Both the position numbers and the translations under genes were made by a program. The notes beneath the pieces were generated by a model. The model worked only from the letters and a program-made list of their open reading frames with translations, was not told where the DNA came from and did not search any database. DNA of 64,000 nucleotides from Dioscorea cayenensis subsp. rotundata (taxonomy: Eukaryota; Streptophyta; Magnoliopsida; Dioscoreales; Dioscoreaceae). Shown piece after piece: positions 23,030 to 34,708 of the stretch. Location: the NCBI RefSeq assembly GCF_009730915.1, contig NC_052473.1, forward strand, positions 16,078,100-16,142,099. Direction: 5' to 3'. Numbering within the stretch: the first letter of the stretch is position 1; the number at the start of each line of letters is the position of its first letter.

Positions 23030-23951
23030 ATGTTTAGCTTGCTGTTATTGGTTTTCTTGCAACAGCATCATGACTGCTATATATGGTTGTCTACATGATG
23101 AGAGGATTGCTCTTCTTGGTATCAAATCGTCGTTGTTATCTGGTGATCGGGGAAATATTGATCCAGAGTCTTGGAATAACAACAGTGACTGTTGTAGTTG
23201 GGATGGGGTGCAGTGTTCATCAACCACAAAGCAGGTCACAAGGTTGGACATTTCCAGTACCCAACCACCCTGGAACTCCAATTACACTCTCAACATCTCC
23301 TTATTCTTGCCATTCAAGGAAATGAGAGCCCTAATTCTATCAGGAAACCAAATCAATGGCTGCATTCCCATTACTGATTGTTTTGGGAGTTTGGCAGGAC
23401 TGAAGAAACTGGAGTACTTGGACCTCTCTGGCAATTATTTCAATGGCAAAGATCTGTCATCTTTGGGTGCATTAGCTTCTCTCAAAGGTCTCTCCCTGCG
23501 GCACAATTACATGGGAAGCGAACTGTTTATCAGAGGTATGTATTAGACTAACTGATAGTTCTACATCAACATATGAATATATAATAGTTTAAGTTTGGTT
23601 GAATCGGTCCACATATATAATATGTATTATTTGCATCTAACATCATCGTCATTCATCTCTAACATCAGGAGATTTGTCAAAATTGAGCAAACTCAAATAC
23701 TTGGACTTATCAGACAATTACCTGAATGAAAGCATTGTTCCTAATTTGATTAGACTATCTTCTCTGAAAACTCTTATCCTTTATCGGAATAGTTTTTACT
23801 TTTTACGGAGAACTTCCTTTGAATGGTAGGCATTCTGTTTTTTGTTTCATATATAGCAAAAAGTGCTAATGCAAAAACTATTCTCTTAGATTTTGTTATA
23901 TATATATTTTCCTTTTAATTACAGAGTTGAGTAGCTTAAGGAGACTTGAGA
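23030..23951 (+). pseudogene. LRR receptor-like protein (RLP) gene, 5' part, broken by a MULE
   Basis: RLPs are plasma-membrane receptors with extracellular LRRs, one TM segment and no kinase. Exon 1 (23030-23535) starts with a hydrophobic signal-peptide-like MFSLLLLVFLQQHHDC. It then shifts frame at a TA run near 23079 into CLHDERIALLGIKSSLL, the LRR N-terminal cap, with DCCSWDGVQC and first LRRs (LEYLDLSGNYFNG). Exon 2 is 23669-23825 (LKYLDLSDNYLNESIVPNL). Exon 3 starts at 23925 (ELSSLRRLE) and is cut at 23951 by the MULE. Exon borders follow GT-AG. The frameshift plus the insertion make it a pseudogene. A few-base shift in the TA run is visible, but an unseen intron could also explain it. 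Confidence 0.85.
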
Positions 23952-26227
23952 GAGTAAATTTCCGTACTGGTGTCCGTACTTCGGACTTATTTCAAATCGG
24001 GGTCCGAACTTTAATTTGTATCAAATTGGTTACCAAACAATAATATCGTTTCACCGGCAAGTGACCCAGTCTTTTCCGGCCTATATTTTCTGACGTGGCC
24101 ACCAGAAATTCATTGTCATCATCTACGTGTCTACCTGGATCCCAGTTGGCCCCTTCCACGTCAAAGCTTGCAATTAATTTAAGGAAGCTTCGCCACGTCA
24201 AAGGCCATGTCAGATTATTTTCGCCACGTCTCCAACTTCTGCCACGCGTACAAGGGTTCATCCATCGTCTCCAGAGATTGCCCCCTTGTGTGGTGGGGCT
24301 GCTGCATAGTCAGAGAGAGATAGGGGACAGAGTGACTGAGATAGCCAGAGGGTCCAGGCCAAGGTTGCCGGCGTGAATTAAGCAGGGGAGAGAGGCAAGG
24401 GTGAGGTGAAGATGGTATAGGGGAGATGTAAATCAAGATAGAGCCTTTTCGATTATGACCTGCAGCTTGTGTGGAGATGTAAATCAAGATAGTTTATCTG
24501 TTTATTCTTTATTTGAATTTGTTATTTTTGGAGATTGATTTGCACAATTTATTTGTATTTTGGGGATTGCTTTGGTTGTATTTTCATTATTTGGACCTTT
24601 GAGGGTGACAATGTGATTTGTTTCTGGTTTTCATTATTAGTTCAATTTTGTGTTCATCTCTATTGTTCAGTTAGTTCTATTGAGTTTTTCCCTCAGGTCA
24701 ACAGCTTTGTATTAGTCCTTGATGTTTTTTTTTTAATGTAATTTTCTTTTGTAATTAAATAAAACAACCTTTTGATGGAGATTAGTGTCCAGGTTGAAGT
24801 GAATACAAAATTTCAATGTTAAAATTTACATCTATGTGTTAAAAATTTACATCAACTTGATCCTGAAGACAAGTTAGCGAACCTTTGAACATAATTCAGC
24901 AGACATTGAAATCATTGCCAGTTAAGACAATATTACTTGATAAGCCTGGTTGAAATAAAGGAATTGGAATTATACACAACAAGAATAACAAACTAAAGGA
25001 AATTGAAGTGCAACATAAGTTGGGTGGCTCAATTAATTATCTATAGTTCTTAAATTTACATCAGATTTCTGACTGAAGGCAATTTAGCAAGCCAACTTGA
25101 ATTTTTGCCATTCAAGTCTACAACAATGACATTTTTAACAAAATAATGTTGTTATCAAAATCTTCTCAGACACTTGAGAAGTGTTACAAAAATGATACAA
25201 CCAGACAAATACAATACAAAAAAAAGACCATTATGTTAGCAGTGAACTATGGCAACCAGATTTTTCTTCTTTTGTTTGCACATTCATCTTTGCCTTTTTC
25301 TTGAGGGTCATTGTGAATCTTTTGAGAATTTTTTAATGTTAATTCTATTTGTGCTCGTTGTGTCTTGTTGGCCCCTTTTTCTTTTTAATTGTTTCCCTTG
25401 CATTTGAGCTTCTCCCAAAGAGGATCCACCATGTATTGTTTGATTTGGAGCTGAAAAAACCTGCATTGTTTGTATTTTTTGCATTAGTAAAACAAATATA
25501 CAAATACTGTTAGGACAATAAGAATGCCCTAAATAACCTTAAGGACATGCTACACTCACATGAGGCACAAATGGTGCTTTATTTGGCCTCCCTTCTGTAG
25601 ACCTTCTGATATGTAATTTTGGCCTATTCTTGTGAGAAGTCAAGCCAACTGATGCCTGGGAAAGGGATTGACCATGTAATTCAATTACCTATTTGTCACA
25701 AAGAATAAAAATATATAGAAAACATTAAAAACCATAGAAGGTTAGTGAAGAAATTGTATGCAACTACCTGTGGGATAGGAACTTCACATTGTTGTTGTGA
25801 AGCAGCAACCTCAATTGGAATTGACTGATCTCCTTCTGTGTTTAAGGCTGCCATTCTTGCAAGGGTTGTTTCATGAGCCTCTCCAATGTCCTACAATGAT
25901 AGTAAATAAATCAACATATAAAGTTAATAACTTGTGATGACATGAAGGATAACACATACATGAATAATCACCTGTGACAGATTATCTGCAAGGCCTTCCA
26001 TAAATGTGACATGTACCTCATTCTCATTAGTTAGCACTGTATTATCAACCTTGCAATAACCAGAAAGCACAAATTACATGTATAGCCAGTATAAAATGCA
26101 TGCTCTTCTAATCAAACTTTTAACAAACAAAATAGAATTTAATACTCTATATAACCAGAACAGAATAGCATAATACTATTGATCTTGGGTTGGTTTGCAT
26201 TGGTTAACTTGTTTGTCCAACTGAGCA

Positions 26228-29200
26228 TGAATTCTTCCCCTACAATACACACTCATTACATTAAAACTTCATGTACAAAAACAGTATTTTAACTTTGAAA
26301 TATACATCAACTGAAAAACTGCCTTACCTGAACCCCATGGTATCTTTTATTATGCCCTATAGCACCACACAAGCTGCAGGTCATTCTCACTCCCTTCCTG
26401 CTGACCTTTCCACTTGTGAATCCAATGTTTTCACCCATCTCTTTCCTCCTACGCACAGCCTTCCTGCCCCTTCCTTTGTTCAATATCTCAGGTGGAATTA
26501 TGGGACCCTGATCACTCTTTGGCCATGAATTTTTATCATGGGTTGGGTATAGGATGTGCCTATATGTGTCCATGAATGTGCTGACCTTGTAACATGCGTG
26601 TAGGTAATTTTCTGGTTTTTCTTTATTATAGAACAAGACAGATATGGAATGACAACATGGAACACCACTAAGTTGCCACCTCCTACATGAACATGTATGC
26701 TCTTTCTTATCAACAATAAACTGACCCTCAGGACCTACAACCTGGTATTTGTCTCCACCAGACCAAGTGGTGTTATAAAACCAACTTAATTTCTTTTGTT
26801 TCTCAAGCTTCTTCATAATCCTAGGACAGTGATGTGAGACAATTTTTTTCATGGCATCTCTTCTCTTTTGTATTCTCTTCATTAATTGTGTCCTAATCAT
26901 TTCATTCATTGTGATAATGCCCTTGGTCCTTGCTTCCAAGATTTGACTATTGAAGCATTCACACAAATTATTGAGAAGGATGTCACATGTAAATTGGGTT
27001 TGGAAGTGTGATCTACTCCAATGATGGGGTTCAATTTTTTTCATGTATTCAAATGCCCCCATAGACATCTCTTTCAGAGTTTCCATTGCCTTCTCATAAG
27101 CAGAGGTGTAACTTGCCTTAGCACAGTTCCATAACTGGTCCTTAAGAGCTTTACCTCTAAAGGTTTTCTTGAAATTTGTGTGAATATGTCTGACACAATA
27201 CCTATGTTCACTATAAGGGAATTGTTCTGCTATAGCTGGCATTAAACCCTAGAATGGTTAATTAATGATAGGTTAACAAAAAAAAAACAAAAGAAATAAA
27301 AACACTGTTTCAGCAAAAAGAAGCGGAAAAAATTATCTAGAACAACACTAAATAGCAACCAAAGTTCATGCAGGACAGATACAAGAAATATTTGAAAACA
27401 TCCGTTACTCTTGCTATAACAGTAAAATGAAATATGGTTCAAAAAAAAAAGGGAAAAAGTACAAAAAAAACCCATGTGGTTTCCGAGTTTTGCAAAATAA
27501 GGAATGAGAAATTTTTTTTTCGATTCTATGATATGTGGTTTCCCAGATTTGCAAAAAAGGGAAAAACCGTTAACGGCGTTAACTTTTCCAGTTTTGGCAG
27601 GGGCAAAATTGTCTATTTATGTAAAAAATCACTATGTGGCTTAAAAAACAAGATTTTTCAACATGATTTTGTTTGATTTTTGGAATTTAAGTTTTTTTTT
27701 CTTGTTTAGTGAAATTTTGGAAGAGAAATAAATTTAAAAAATATATTTTTTTATGTCATATAAGTTGATTTTTAAATAAAATGACGATTTTGCCCTTGTG
27801 AGTTAACACCGTTAATTGTTGATAACGATTTTTCCCTTTTTTGCAAATCTAGGAAACCACATATCATAGAATCGAAAAAAAAAATTCCTCATTCCTTATT
27901 TTGCAAAACTCGGAAACCACATGGGTTTTTTTTGTACTTTTCCCAAAAAAAAATTCATACATGAAAATTGCAAAACAGGTCATCCAAATTAAAGAATGTA
28001 CATTACTCAAGTTATTTTGGAAAAAATGTATAGATTTAGCAGGAAGCATCTATGTTTTCAATAATTCAACCAAAGTTCATGTAGAACACACACAACAACT
28101 ATTTCAAAGCATCGATTACTCTTACTAGAATAGAAAAATAAATATGATAATTGCAGAACAGGTCATCCACATTTCTCATGCTATTTTGGAAAAAAAAATG
28201 TTCAGATTTAGTGAGGAGATTATTGCATCCTTCATTACATTCATAATGCTAAAATCATACAGATCTCATACCTTCAGTGAGGAGATTATTGCATCCACCA
28301 ATTTCCCAAAAGCATGATAGAAGAAACCATTGCAATGGAAGGGAAAAACACAATAAGTAAGACAATATTCATATAGGACAGATACAACATAATTTTCAAA
28401 ATTGAAAAAATTAAAGTTTACAACCTACCAGTTAACTTACCTGATTTTGCAATGATCACCCACAACATATTCCACATCCAATGCATGACAAGTTGGTGAT
28501 AAGTAACCAAATGGAAATAGAAACTAAATCAGTCAACAGAACAAGAATGAAAACTTATCAGTAAACTAAAGCCTTAAAAAAAATTTAGCCTACCTTTTGT
28601 CTATCAGTCATGAATGCCCACTTGTGGTTGTCAACAATTCTAAGATTCTGTGCCAAAACTGCTAAGAACCACTGCCAGTTATCTTTGTTTTTTTTACTCA
28701 CCACTGCCCAGGCAAAAGGATAGATGCAGTCATTTGCATCTATCCCAACAGCAGTTAGAAGTTGGCCTCCATACAAACCCTTAAGAAAACATCCATCAAG
28801 TGACACCAAATGTCTGCACCCTGCCAAGAAGCCTGTTCTCAAAGGAGCTAAGCACACATAGAAAGCTTGGAAGACCCCATCCTCATTACACTTGATGATT
28901 ATGGTTGAATCAGGGTGTGTCTTCATCAATTCTAATCTATAATCATACAACCTCTTCATTTGTGACTCCTCATCACCATCTAGAATCCTTTAAACAAATA
29001 GGACAATAAAAATGAAATTCAAACATTGTAAGGTTGCTAGGTTTAGAATAATAAACTACCCTAAGGACAATGAGATTCACCTGTGTGCAATACTCTTGGC
29101 TCTAAAAGCCTTTAGTCTGCTAATGTCCACTTCCTGGTTGGTCTTGACAGCTTGAACTATGCCAGCAAGCTTCCAACTTGGGTCTGCCCTGAATTGTTCA

Positions 29201-30168
29201 AGATAATTCCTAGCTATCCATTCAGCATTCACATGTTTGTTATTATGTTCTATAGAACATTCATGTTCCAAAATTCCAGCCTTGATTTGTATTGTGCTCT
29301 TGTCTTTCAACATTGGTGAAGCCCACAGGTAGAATGGACAACCCCTTTTACAATAAGCTTTGCACTTTCTTTTGTTGTTGGGGTTGAAATTCATCTCATA
29401 CCTATTTTGGATTCCATAATTTCTCACAGCCTCCTTAAATTGTTTGAAGCTCCTAAACTTCATCCCAATTTTGAATTGTGGGTTTTTCATGTCCACATCA
29501 TCATTAAACTCAGCATATCTAGGTCTCACAGGCAGTAATGACTCTTCATCTGTGGAAGAGCATGATTCCAACTCCTCTGAACCACCATAATTAGAGTATA
29601 CATCATTAACCATCTCTGAATCATCTCCTTCAATGTCTACACCAGCCCAAGGCCCTGTAACATTGTCTGGTTCTGCCTCATCTGATTCACCATTAGATGT
29701 ATAATCTGAATCTTGTAAGTCACTTTCTTCACCCCCACTTTTCCCTGTATCTTCCTTATGGCAATCCCTAATTAGAATTTCTTCCACATCAGCATCTTCT
29801 ATATCTTCAGATTCATCCATTTCTTCACCCACACCATCATCATTTTTCACATTAACTTCAGCTTCATTAGTGGTGGAACCACCCATTAGTGAAATACATA
29901 CATAGATCTCTTTAGATAACCCTACAGACAATGCCATATTCAATGCATCCAAATCAGTCCTTATTTCTTGCATTCCCTTCTCATCACCAGCTACATTTAA
30001 CCACGAAATCCTACAATACTCCACATCTAAATTAAACTCCTTTGCCATGTTTATCAATTCAAGCCTAGACATCTGATCAGCACAACAGAAGTCTACATAG
30101 CCAGCTAAACCCTCTATGTCACTTACTTTGTTATGCATTCGGATGGTGAACAACTCAGCATCTCGCAC
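26228..30168 (-). CDS. MULE transposase (MURA type)
   Basis: This encodes the DDE transposase that moves the 8.1-kb MULE. Exon 1 (30168-29081) has a PB1-like N-terminus (AELFTIRMHN), a long acidic linker, and a MuDR zinc domain (FKEAVRNYGIQNRYEM; CKAYCKRGCPFYLW). Exon 2 (28987-28594) starts the catalytic core: SLDGCFLKGLYGGQLL (first Asp) and FMTDRQK (second Asp). After a 1.3-kb intron, exon 3 (27248-26328) reads GLMPAIAEQFPYSEHRYCVR and YEKAMETLKEM (candidate Glu). It then has a SWIM finger (CSCRRWQLSGVPCCHS) and a knuckle-like CSLCGAIGHNKRYH in which the last Cys is His. A short last exon near 26250 hits a stop. More exon-like, Pro/Thr-rich sequence lies at 25500-25900. The exons I read lack internal stops, so it may be functional. 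Confidence 0.8.
27451..27944. mobile_element. MITE nested in the MULE transposase intron
   Basis: The left end GGGAAAAAGTACAAAAAAAA (27451) and its inverse at 27944 start an inverted repeat of more than 100 bp that includes CCCATGTGGTTTCCGAGTTT on the left. A-runs of 9-10 flank both ends and could be a 9-bp target duplication, as MULE-type MITEs make. There is no coding capacity. It lies in the intron between exons 2 and 3, so splicing could remove it. Confidence 0.75.
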
Positions 30169-30220
30169 TGTAATTTAATTATAGAGATGTTAGCTAATTG
30201 TACAGTGTATAATGTTATAT

Positions 30221-30740
30221 GCCATTTTGATTAGCAACACAAAAATATAAGCTTGGAAAAAATAGCAAACAACAGTCAATGTCTTTGGACAACCTATACC
30301 ATTTTAATTAGCAACACAAAAATCTAAGCTTGGAAAAAATAGCAAACAACAGTCAATGTCTTTGGACAACAGGCCAACAAATTTAATAGAAAGCAATACT
30401 TTGGACAAACATATAAAGAGACATGGCTAACATATACCATTTTAATTAGCAACACAAAAAATAAATTCAAAATATCATCCAATGTTCTATGAAAACAGCA
30501 TTCCCAATATATTTAAATGAGAGCAATACTTAGTTAGGACAAACAAATAAAGATGCCATGCACCAACAAGCAAACCAAAACAATGCTCTAATTTTGTCAT
30601 TGTTGTCTACATTACAAGACAAAATTTGAATACAAACAACAATCATGGGTCTATGAGAAAAAAATAGCAAACAACAAAATAGTGAATGATCTAACCTAAA
30701 TCAGCACCATATACCATTTTAATTAGCAACACAAAAATTA
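30221..30740. repeat. Direct repeats 5' of the MULE transposase gene
   Basis: CCATTTTAATTAGCAACACA (or a one-base variant) occurs at about 30222, 30299, 30438 and 30714. The first two are part of a 77-bp tandem duplication that also shares AATAGCAAACAACAGTCAAT. They lie between the transposase start (30168) and the right TIR (31603), where promoter or transposase-binding sequence would be expected. A role is an inference. Confidence 0.7.
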
Positions 30741-32059
30741 ATGATGGAATTGTTGGTTAACATGTCTACTTTAAATTCTCTATCAAATACACTAGGATCT
30801 TTGTTTGCCTTCTGTTTATTTATATTTTTTACAGGACAAGACCTTCAAAAAATAAAAATAAAAAAGCTTTTGGAAAGATTAGCAAAAAAGAATTACACTA
30901 CTACAATCATACTATTATTATTAATTAACTTGTCATGCTGATATTACTGGCAAGATTCTATGAAGTGATAGTGATTTCTAAGGTCATGTTATTTTACATA
31001 TGCATGGAGTCAGAATTACGTTGTAGATCAGAATTCTCTATGTTATATTCTTATATTATCAATACACACATAGCCATAAATTTGTTAGAGCAACACACAC
31101 ATACTAAGAAAAATTAAAAAAAAAACTTCTTTTATTCTTAATCTCTTAGTGAGTAATTAACAGGACTACTGATACCCTATTTAAATAAAGAAAATCAACT
31201 TTAACAGACTTGAATAAAATAAATAACAACCTTATCAACCTTAGCTAAAACAATCTTAACAAACTCAGCAAACATTGTCACTAAATATATTCTCCCAGAC
31301 GACAAGATGCATAAGTCTTTTAATTGCATGGTAATTACTTTGCAATATCACAAAATAGAACTAACCCCCTTCAGTTGACTTTAGGGTTTTTTATATTACC
31401 TATTTTGATATTTTCTTCTTTAACAAACCCAAACTTTAAATAAGGCTTCAAAAGAACAAAAATTGTTGAGAATGCAAGGTTTAAGAGAACTACTTACAAT
31501 ATTCCGGGGCTTCCTGCCCTGGGCCCCTTATTTCCCAATTTACCGACATCTTCACGATAAAAACCTCCTCTTTCTGTTTAAACTAATAATCGTACTCAGC
31601 CACACCTCACCCTTGCCTCTCTCCCCTGCTTAATTCACGCCGGCAACCTTGGCCTGGACCCTCTAGCTATCTCAGTCGCTCTGTCCCCTATCTCTCTCTG
31701 ACTATGCAGCAGCCCCACCACACAAGGGGGCAATCTCTGGAGACGATGGATGAACCCTTGTACGCGTGGCAGAAGTTGGAGACGTGGCGAAAATAATCTG
31801 ACATGGCCTTTGACGTGGCGAAGCTTCCTTAAATTAATTGCAAGCTTTGACGTGGAAGGGGCCAACTGGGATCCAGGTAGACACGTAGATGATGACAATG
31901 AATTTCTGGTGGCCACGTCAGAAAATATAGGCCGGAAAAGACTGGGTCACTTGCCGGTGAAACGATATTATTGTTTGGTAACCAATTTGATACAAATTAA
32001 AGTTCGGACCCCGATTTGAAATAAGTCCGAAGTACGGACACCAATACGGAAATTTACTC

Positions 32060-34450
32060 AGACTTTAGATCTTAGATTTGAGTTTCAATATGTTCACGGG
32101 AGACATCCCAACAATGATAAAAGAATGGAACGCACTCACAGAAATTTCAGTATCACATAATAATCTAAACAACACTTCCTTCATAGGTAAAAGTTACTTT
32201 ATATTCCAAATTATACTTTTCTTTACCATGAATGTTCTATTAAAAAATTCATGTATACAATCAATTCACAATAAAAATGCATTTTTTTTTAATTGTTTCA
32301 GGATTCTGTGCAATGAAGAAACTTCAAATACTTGATCTTAGTCATAACAAGTTCACAGGAGACCTTCGCCCCTCTGCTTTAGGAATCTGTCATACATAAA
32401 TTTCTTTGATATTTCCAACAATCAATTTGAATCCAATTTCCTCTCAACCTTCATCAGAAACTTTACAACATTTGAGTATGTTTTCGCTTCAAACAACGAT
32501 TTTCATGGCATTTTCTCCATAGGATCAGTTGTTAATCATACCAAAATCAAGATGTTAGATCTTTCAAATAATAATCATTTGGAGATCCACATTGAAACTC
32601 CAAATTTGAGGCCATTATTTGAGTTGGAGGGTCTGCTTTTGTCAAACTGCATCATCAACCAAGATAATGGGTTGAAAACTAATATTATAACTTCGTTATT
32701 GGAGAGTGATGCCAATTTACATTACGTTAGCCTACAAAATGATTCCTTAAGTGGAGAACTTATCCTCCCATCTAATCTCACAATGAGTTTGACATACATT
32801 GATTTATCCCAAAATCAACTCACTGGAGAGCTACTTATTAACATCAGCCTTGTTCTTCCCAACTTAACATATCTGAATTTGTCACACAACATGTTCCAAG
32901 GTGTCATCCCCATCTCATTTAATCATCTGAGACAACTAGAAGTTTTGGACTTATCAAATAACAATTTCTCAGGACAAATACCTGTTTTTTTTAGAGATAT
33001 GCAATATCTTTCTATATTAAACCTATCTATGAACAAATTTAGAGGAAACCTACAGCCAAATAACTCAAACCCAATTGACCTAGATGTTTTTCTTATATTT
33101 GGGAATCAACTCAATGGTGAAATTTCTGAGAGCCTTTGCAAAAGCTCTTATCTTTCTTGGTTGGATATTAGTGAGAACCAATTTTCTGGTGCATTACCAA
33201 GTTGTATAAGGAATCTTTCAGGACTCTTTGTCCTTAATGCCAGGGGAAATAATTTAGTAGGTCATTTCCCAGTTGAGCTTTGCAATCTTTCTAACCTTGA
33301 AGCTCTTGATCTCTCGAGAAATCATTTCTTTGGTCAACTGCCATCCTTCTTCAATTTATATAGTTTGGAATATCTAAATTTGAATGACAATAACTTTGTC
33401 AGATCCATCCCAAATTCTTTGTCAAGCAGTCCATTGAGATCATTAAACATAGGGAATAACCATTTCTCTGGGAATTTCCCAAGTTGGATTGGAAAAGCAT
33501 TAAAAAATCTTATGATTCTTTCCTTGGGAGGAAACAATTTTGTGGGCTTGATATCAAACCAAATTTGTAACTTAAGACACATCCACATTCTAGACTTATC
33601 TTACAACAACTTATCTGGAAATATACCTTCATGTCTTCAAAATATGGGTCATGATAGTGATTGGCAATATGACTTCATGTCTATGGGGTGGACCTCATTT
33701 GCATATGAAGACATGCTCGACATGCATAGAGGCTTTCTCCCTAATCTCGATTTTACTTTGATGTTTGAATTACCCACATTTAAAGGCATTATTGATTTTG
33801 CAAACAGAAAAAAGGTTTATGATTACAAAGGGAACATCATGAACCATTTTTTTGGGTTGGATTTGTCTTCTAACCAATTAGTGGGCGTGATTCCTTGGGA
33901 GATTGGCAACATCATTAAGCTCCATGTTTTGAATTTGTCTAATAATCTACTGGTTGGATCCATTCCTGAAACATTATCAAGATTAAGGGAGATTGAAAGC
34001 TTAGATCTCTCCCACAACATGCTGACAGGCAGCATACCAACAGAACTAAAGGAGCTACATTTCTTAGAGGTTTTCTCTGTGGCATACAATAACTTCTCGG
34101 GTCCAACACTAGGAAGAGTTTCACAATTCAGCACATTCGATGAAAGCAGCTATGAGGGAAACCCATATCTTTGTGGACCCCCTTTGGTGAAGAATTGCTT
34201 TGCTATAACAGAAATACTGCCATCAGCATCACCACAGCAGACTGAGGTTGGAAATGAAGCAGCAATGGAACATATCATATTCTTTACTTCATTCGCCCTT
34301 GCTTACATCATCAGCTTCTGGGGATGGATGGTTCTTCTCTACTTCAACAAGCACTGGCAGAATTCTTTGTTCCTAACAACTGACAGATACACCGAGGAAG
34401 CCATTGACAAGGTTGGTAAACTGATGTCAAGGATGAAGTCTTGTTGGTAG
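32060..34450 (+). pseudogene. LRR receptor-like protein (RLP) gene, 3' part with LRRs, TM segment and tail
   Basis: After the MULE, exon 3 resumes as ILDLSFNMFTGDIP to 32186. The mutated target duplication gives TAG where GAG stood. The last exon (32302-34450) begins GFCAMKKLQILDLSHN and shifts frame near 32375. It then stays open to 34450, the longest part being 632 codons from 32552. Repeats follow the LxxLxLxxNxxxGxIP pattern, with an island near 33650-33840 (DSDWQYDFMSMG to NRKKVYDYKG) before the last four LRRs, as in RLPs. The C-terminal cap GNPYLCGPPL, acidic linker, TM segment IIFFTSFALAYIISFWGWMV and short basic tail without a kinase define the family. The gene is broken by the MULE, a stop and frameshifts; a truncated product from the 3' ORF is possible. 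Confidence 0.88.
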
Positions 34451-34708
34451 GCATATTTACCCACATATTGCATTTAATATATCTATGTTATATGTTAAAG
34501 TTGGAGAATAAATCATTTCTGATTTCCATTTTACTATCATTAGTTTTTTCTTCTCAGTGAAGTTTCTGTGATTAGGTCTGTTAGTTGATTTTGTGATTGT
34601 CCCATTTGTGATTCATGTGCTATAAATTAATATAAATTAATATATCTAAGGCATCAGTGATATCATCATGCTAATTGTGCATTAATGTGAAAAGAGAGCG
34701 ATTGTGAA

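Larger units (their letters stand above)
23952..32059 (-). mobile_element. 8.1-kb Mutator-like element (MULE) with 457-bp terminal inverted repeats
   Basis: The left TIR (23952-24408) and right TIR (31603-32059) have equal length. I see only about three mismatches between them, at about 23968 (C/T) and two near 24330-24350. Both ends begin GAGTAAATTTCCGTA. The flanks are AGACTTGAGA (23942-23951) and AGACTTTAGA (32060-32069), a 10-bp target duplication with one change. The element carries a - strand MURA-type transposase gene (about 30168-26230), a nested MITE in an intron and direct repeats 5' of the gene. TIR similarity suggests a fairly recent insertion. The paired ORFs inside the two TIRs are mirror copies, not genes. 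Confidence 0.93.

Noticed and set aside
23992..24376. Matching ORFs at 23992-24376 and 31635-32019 as a duplicated gene
   Set aside because: They are mirror copies lying in the MULE terminal inverted repeats and have no domain.
33334..34134. Minus-strand ORFs within the receptor gene
   Set aside because: They are shadows of the LRR coding frame.
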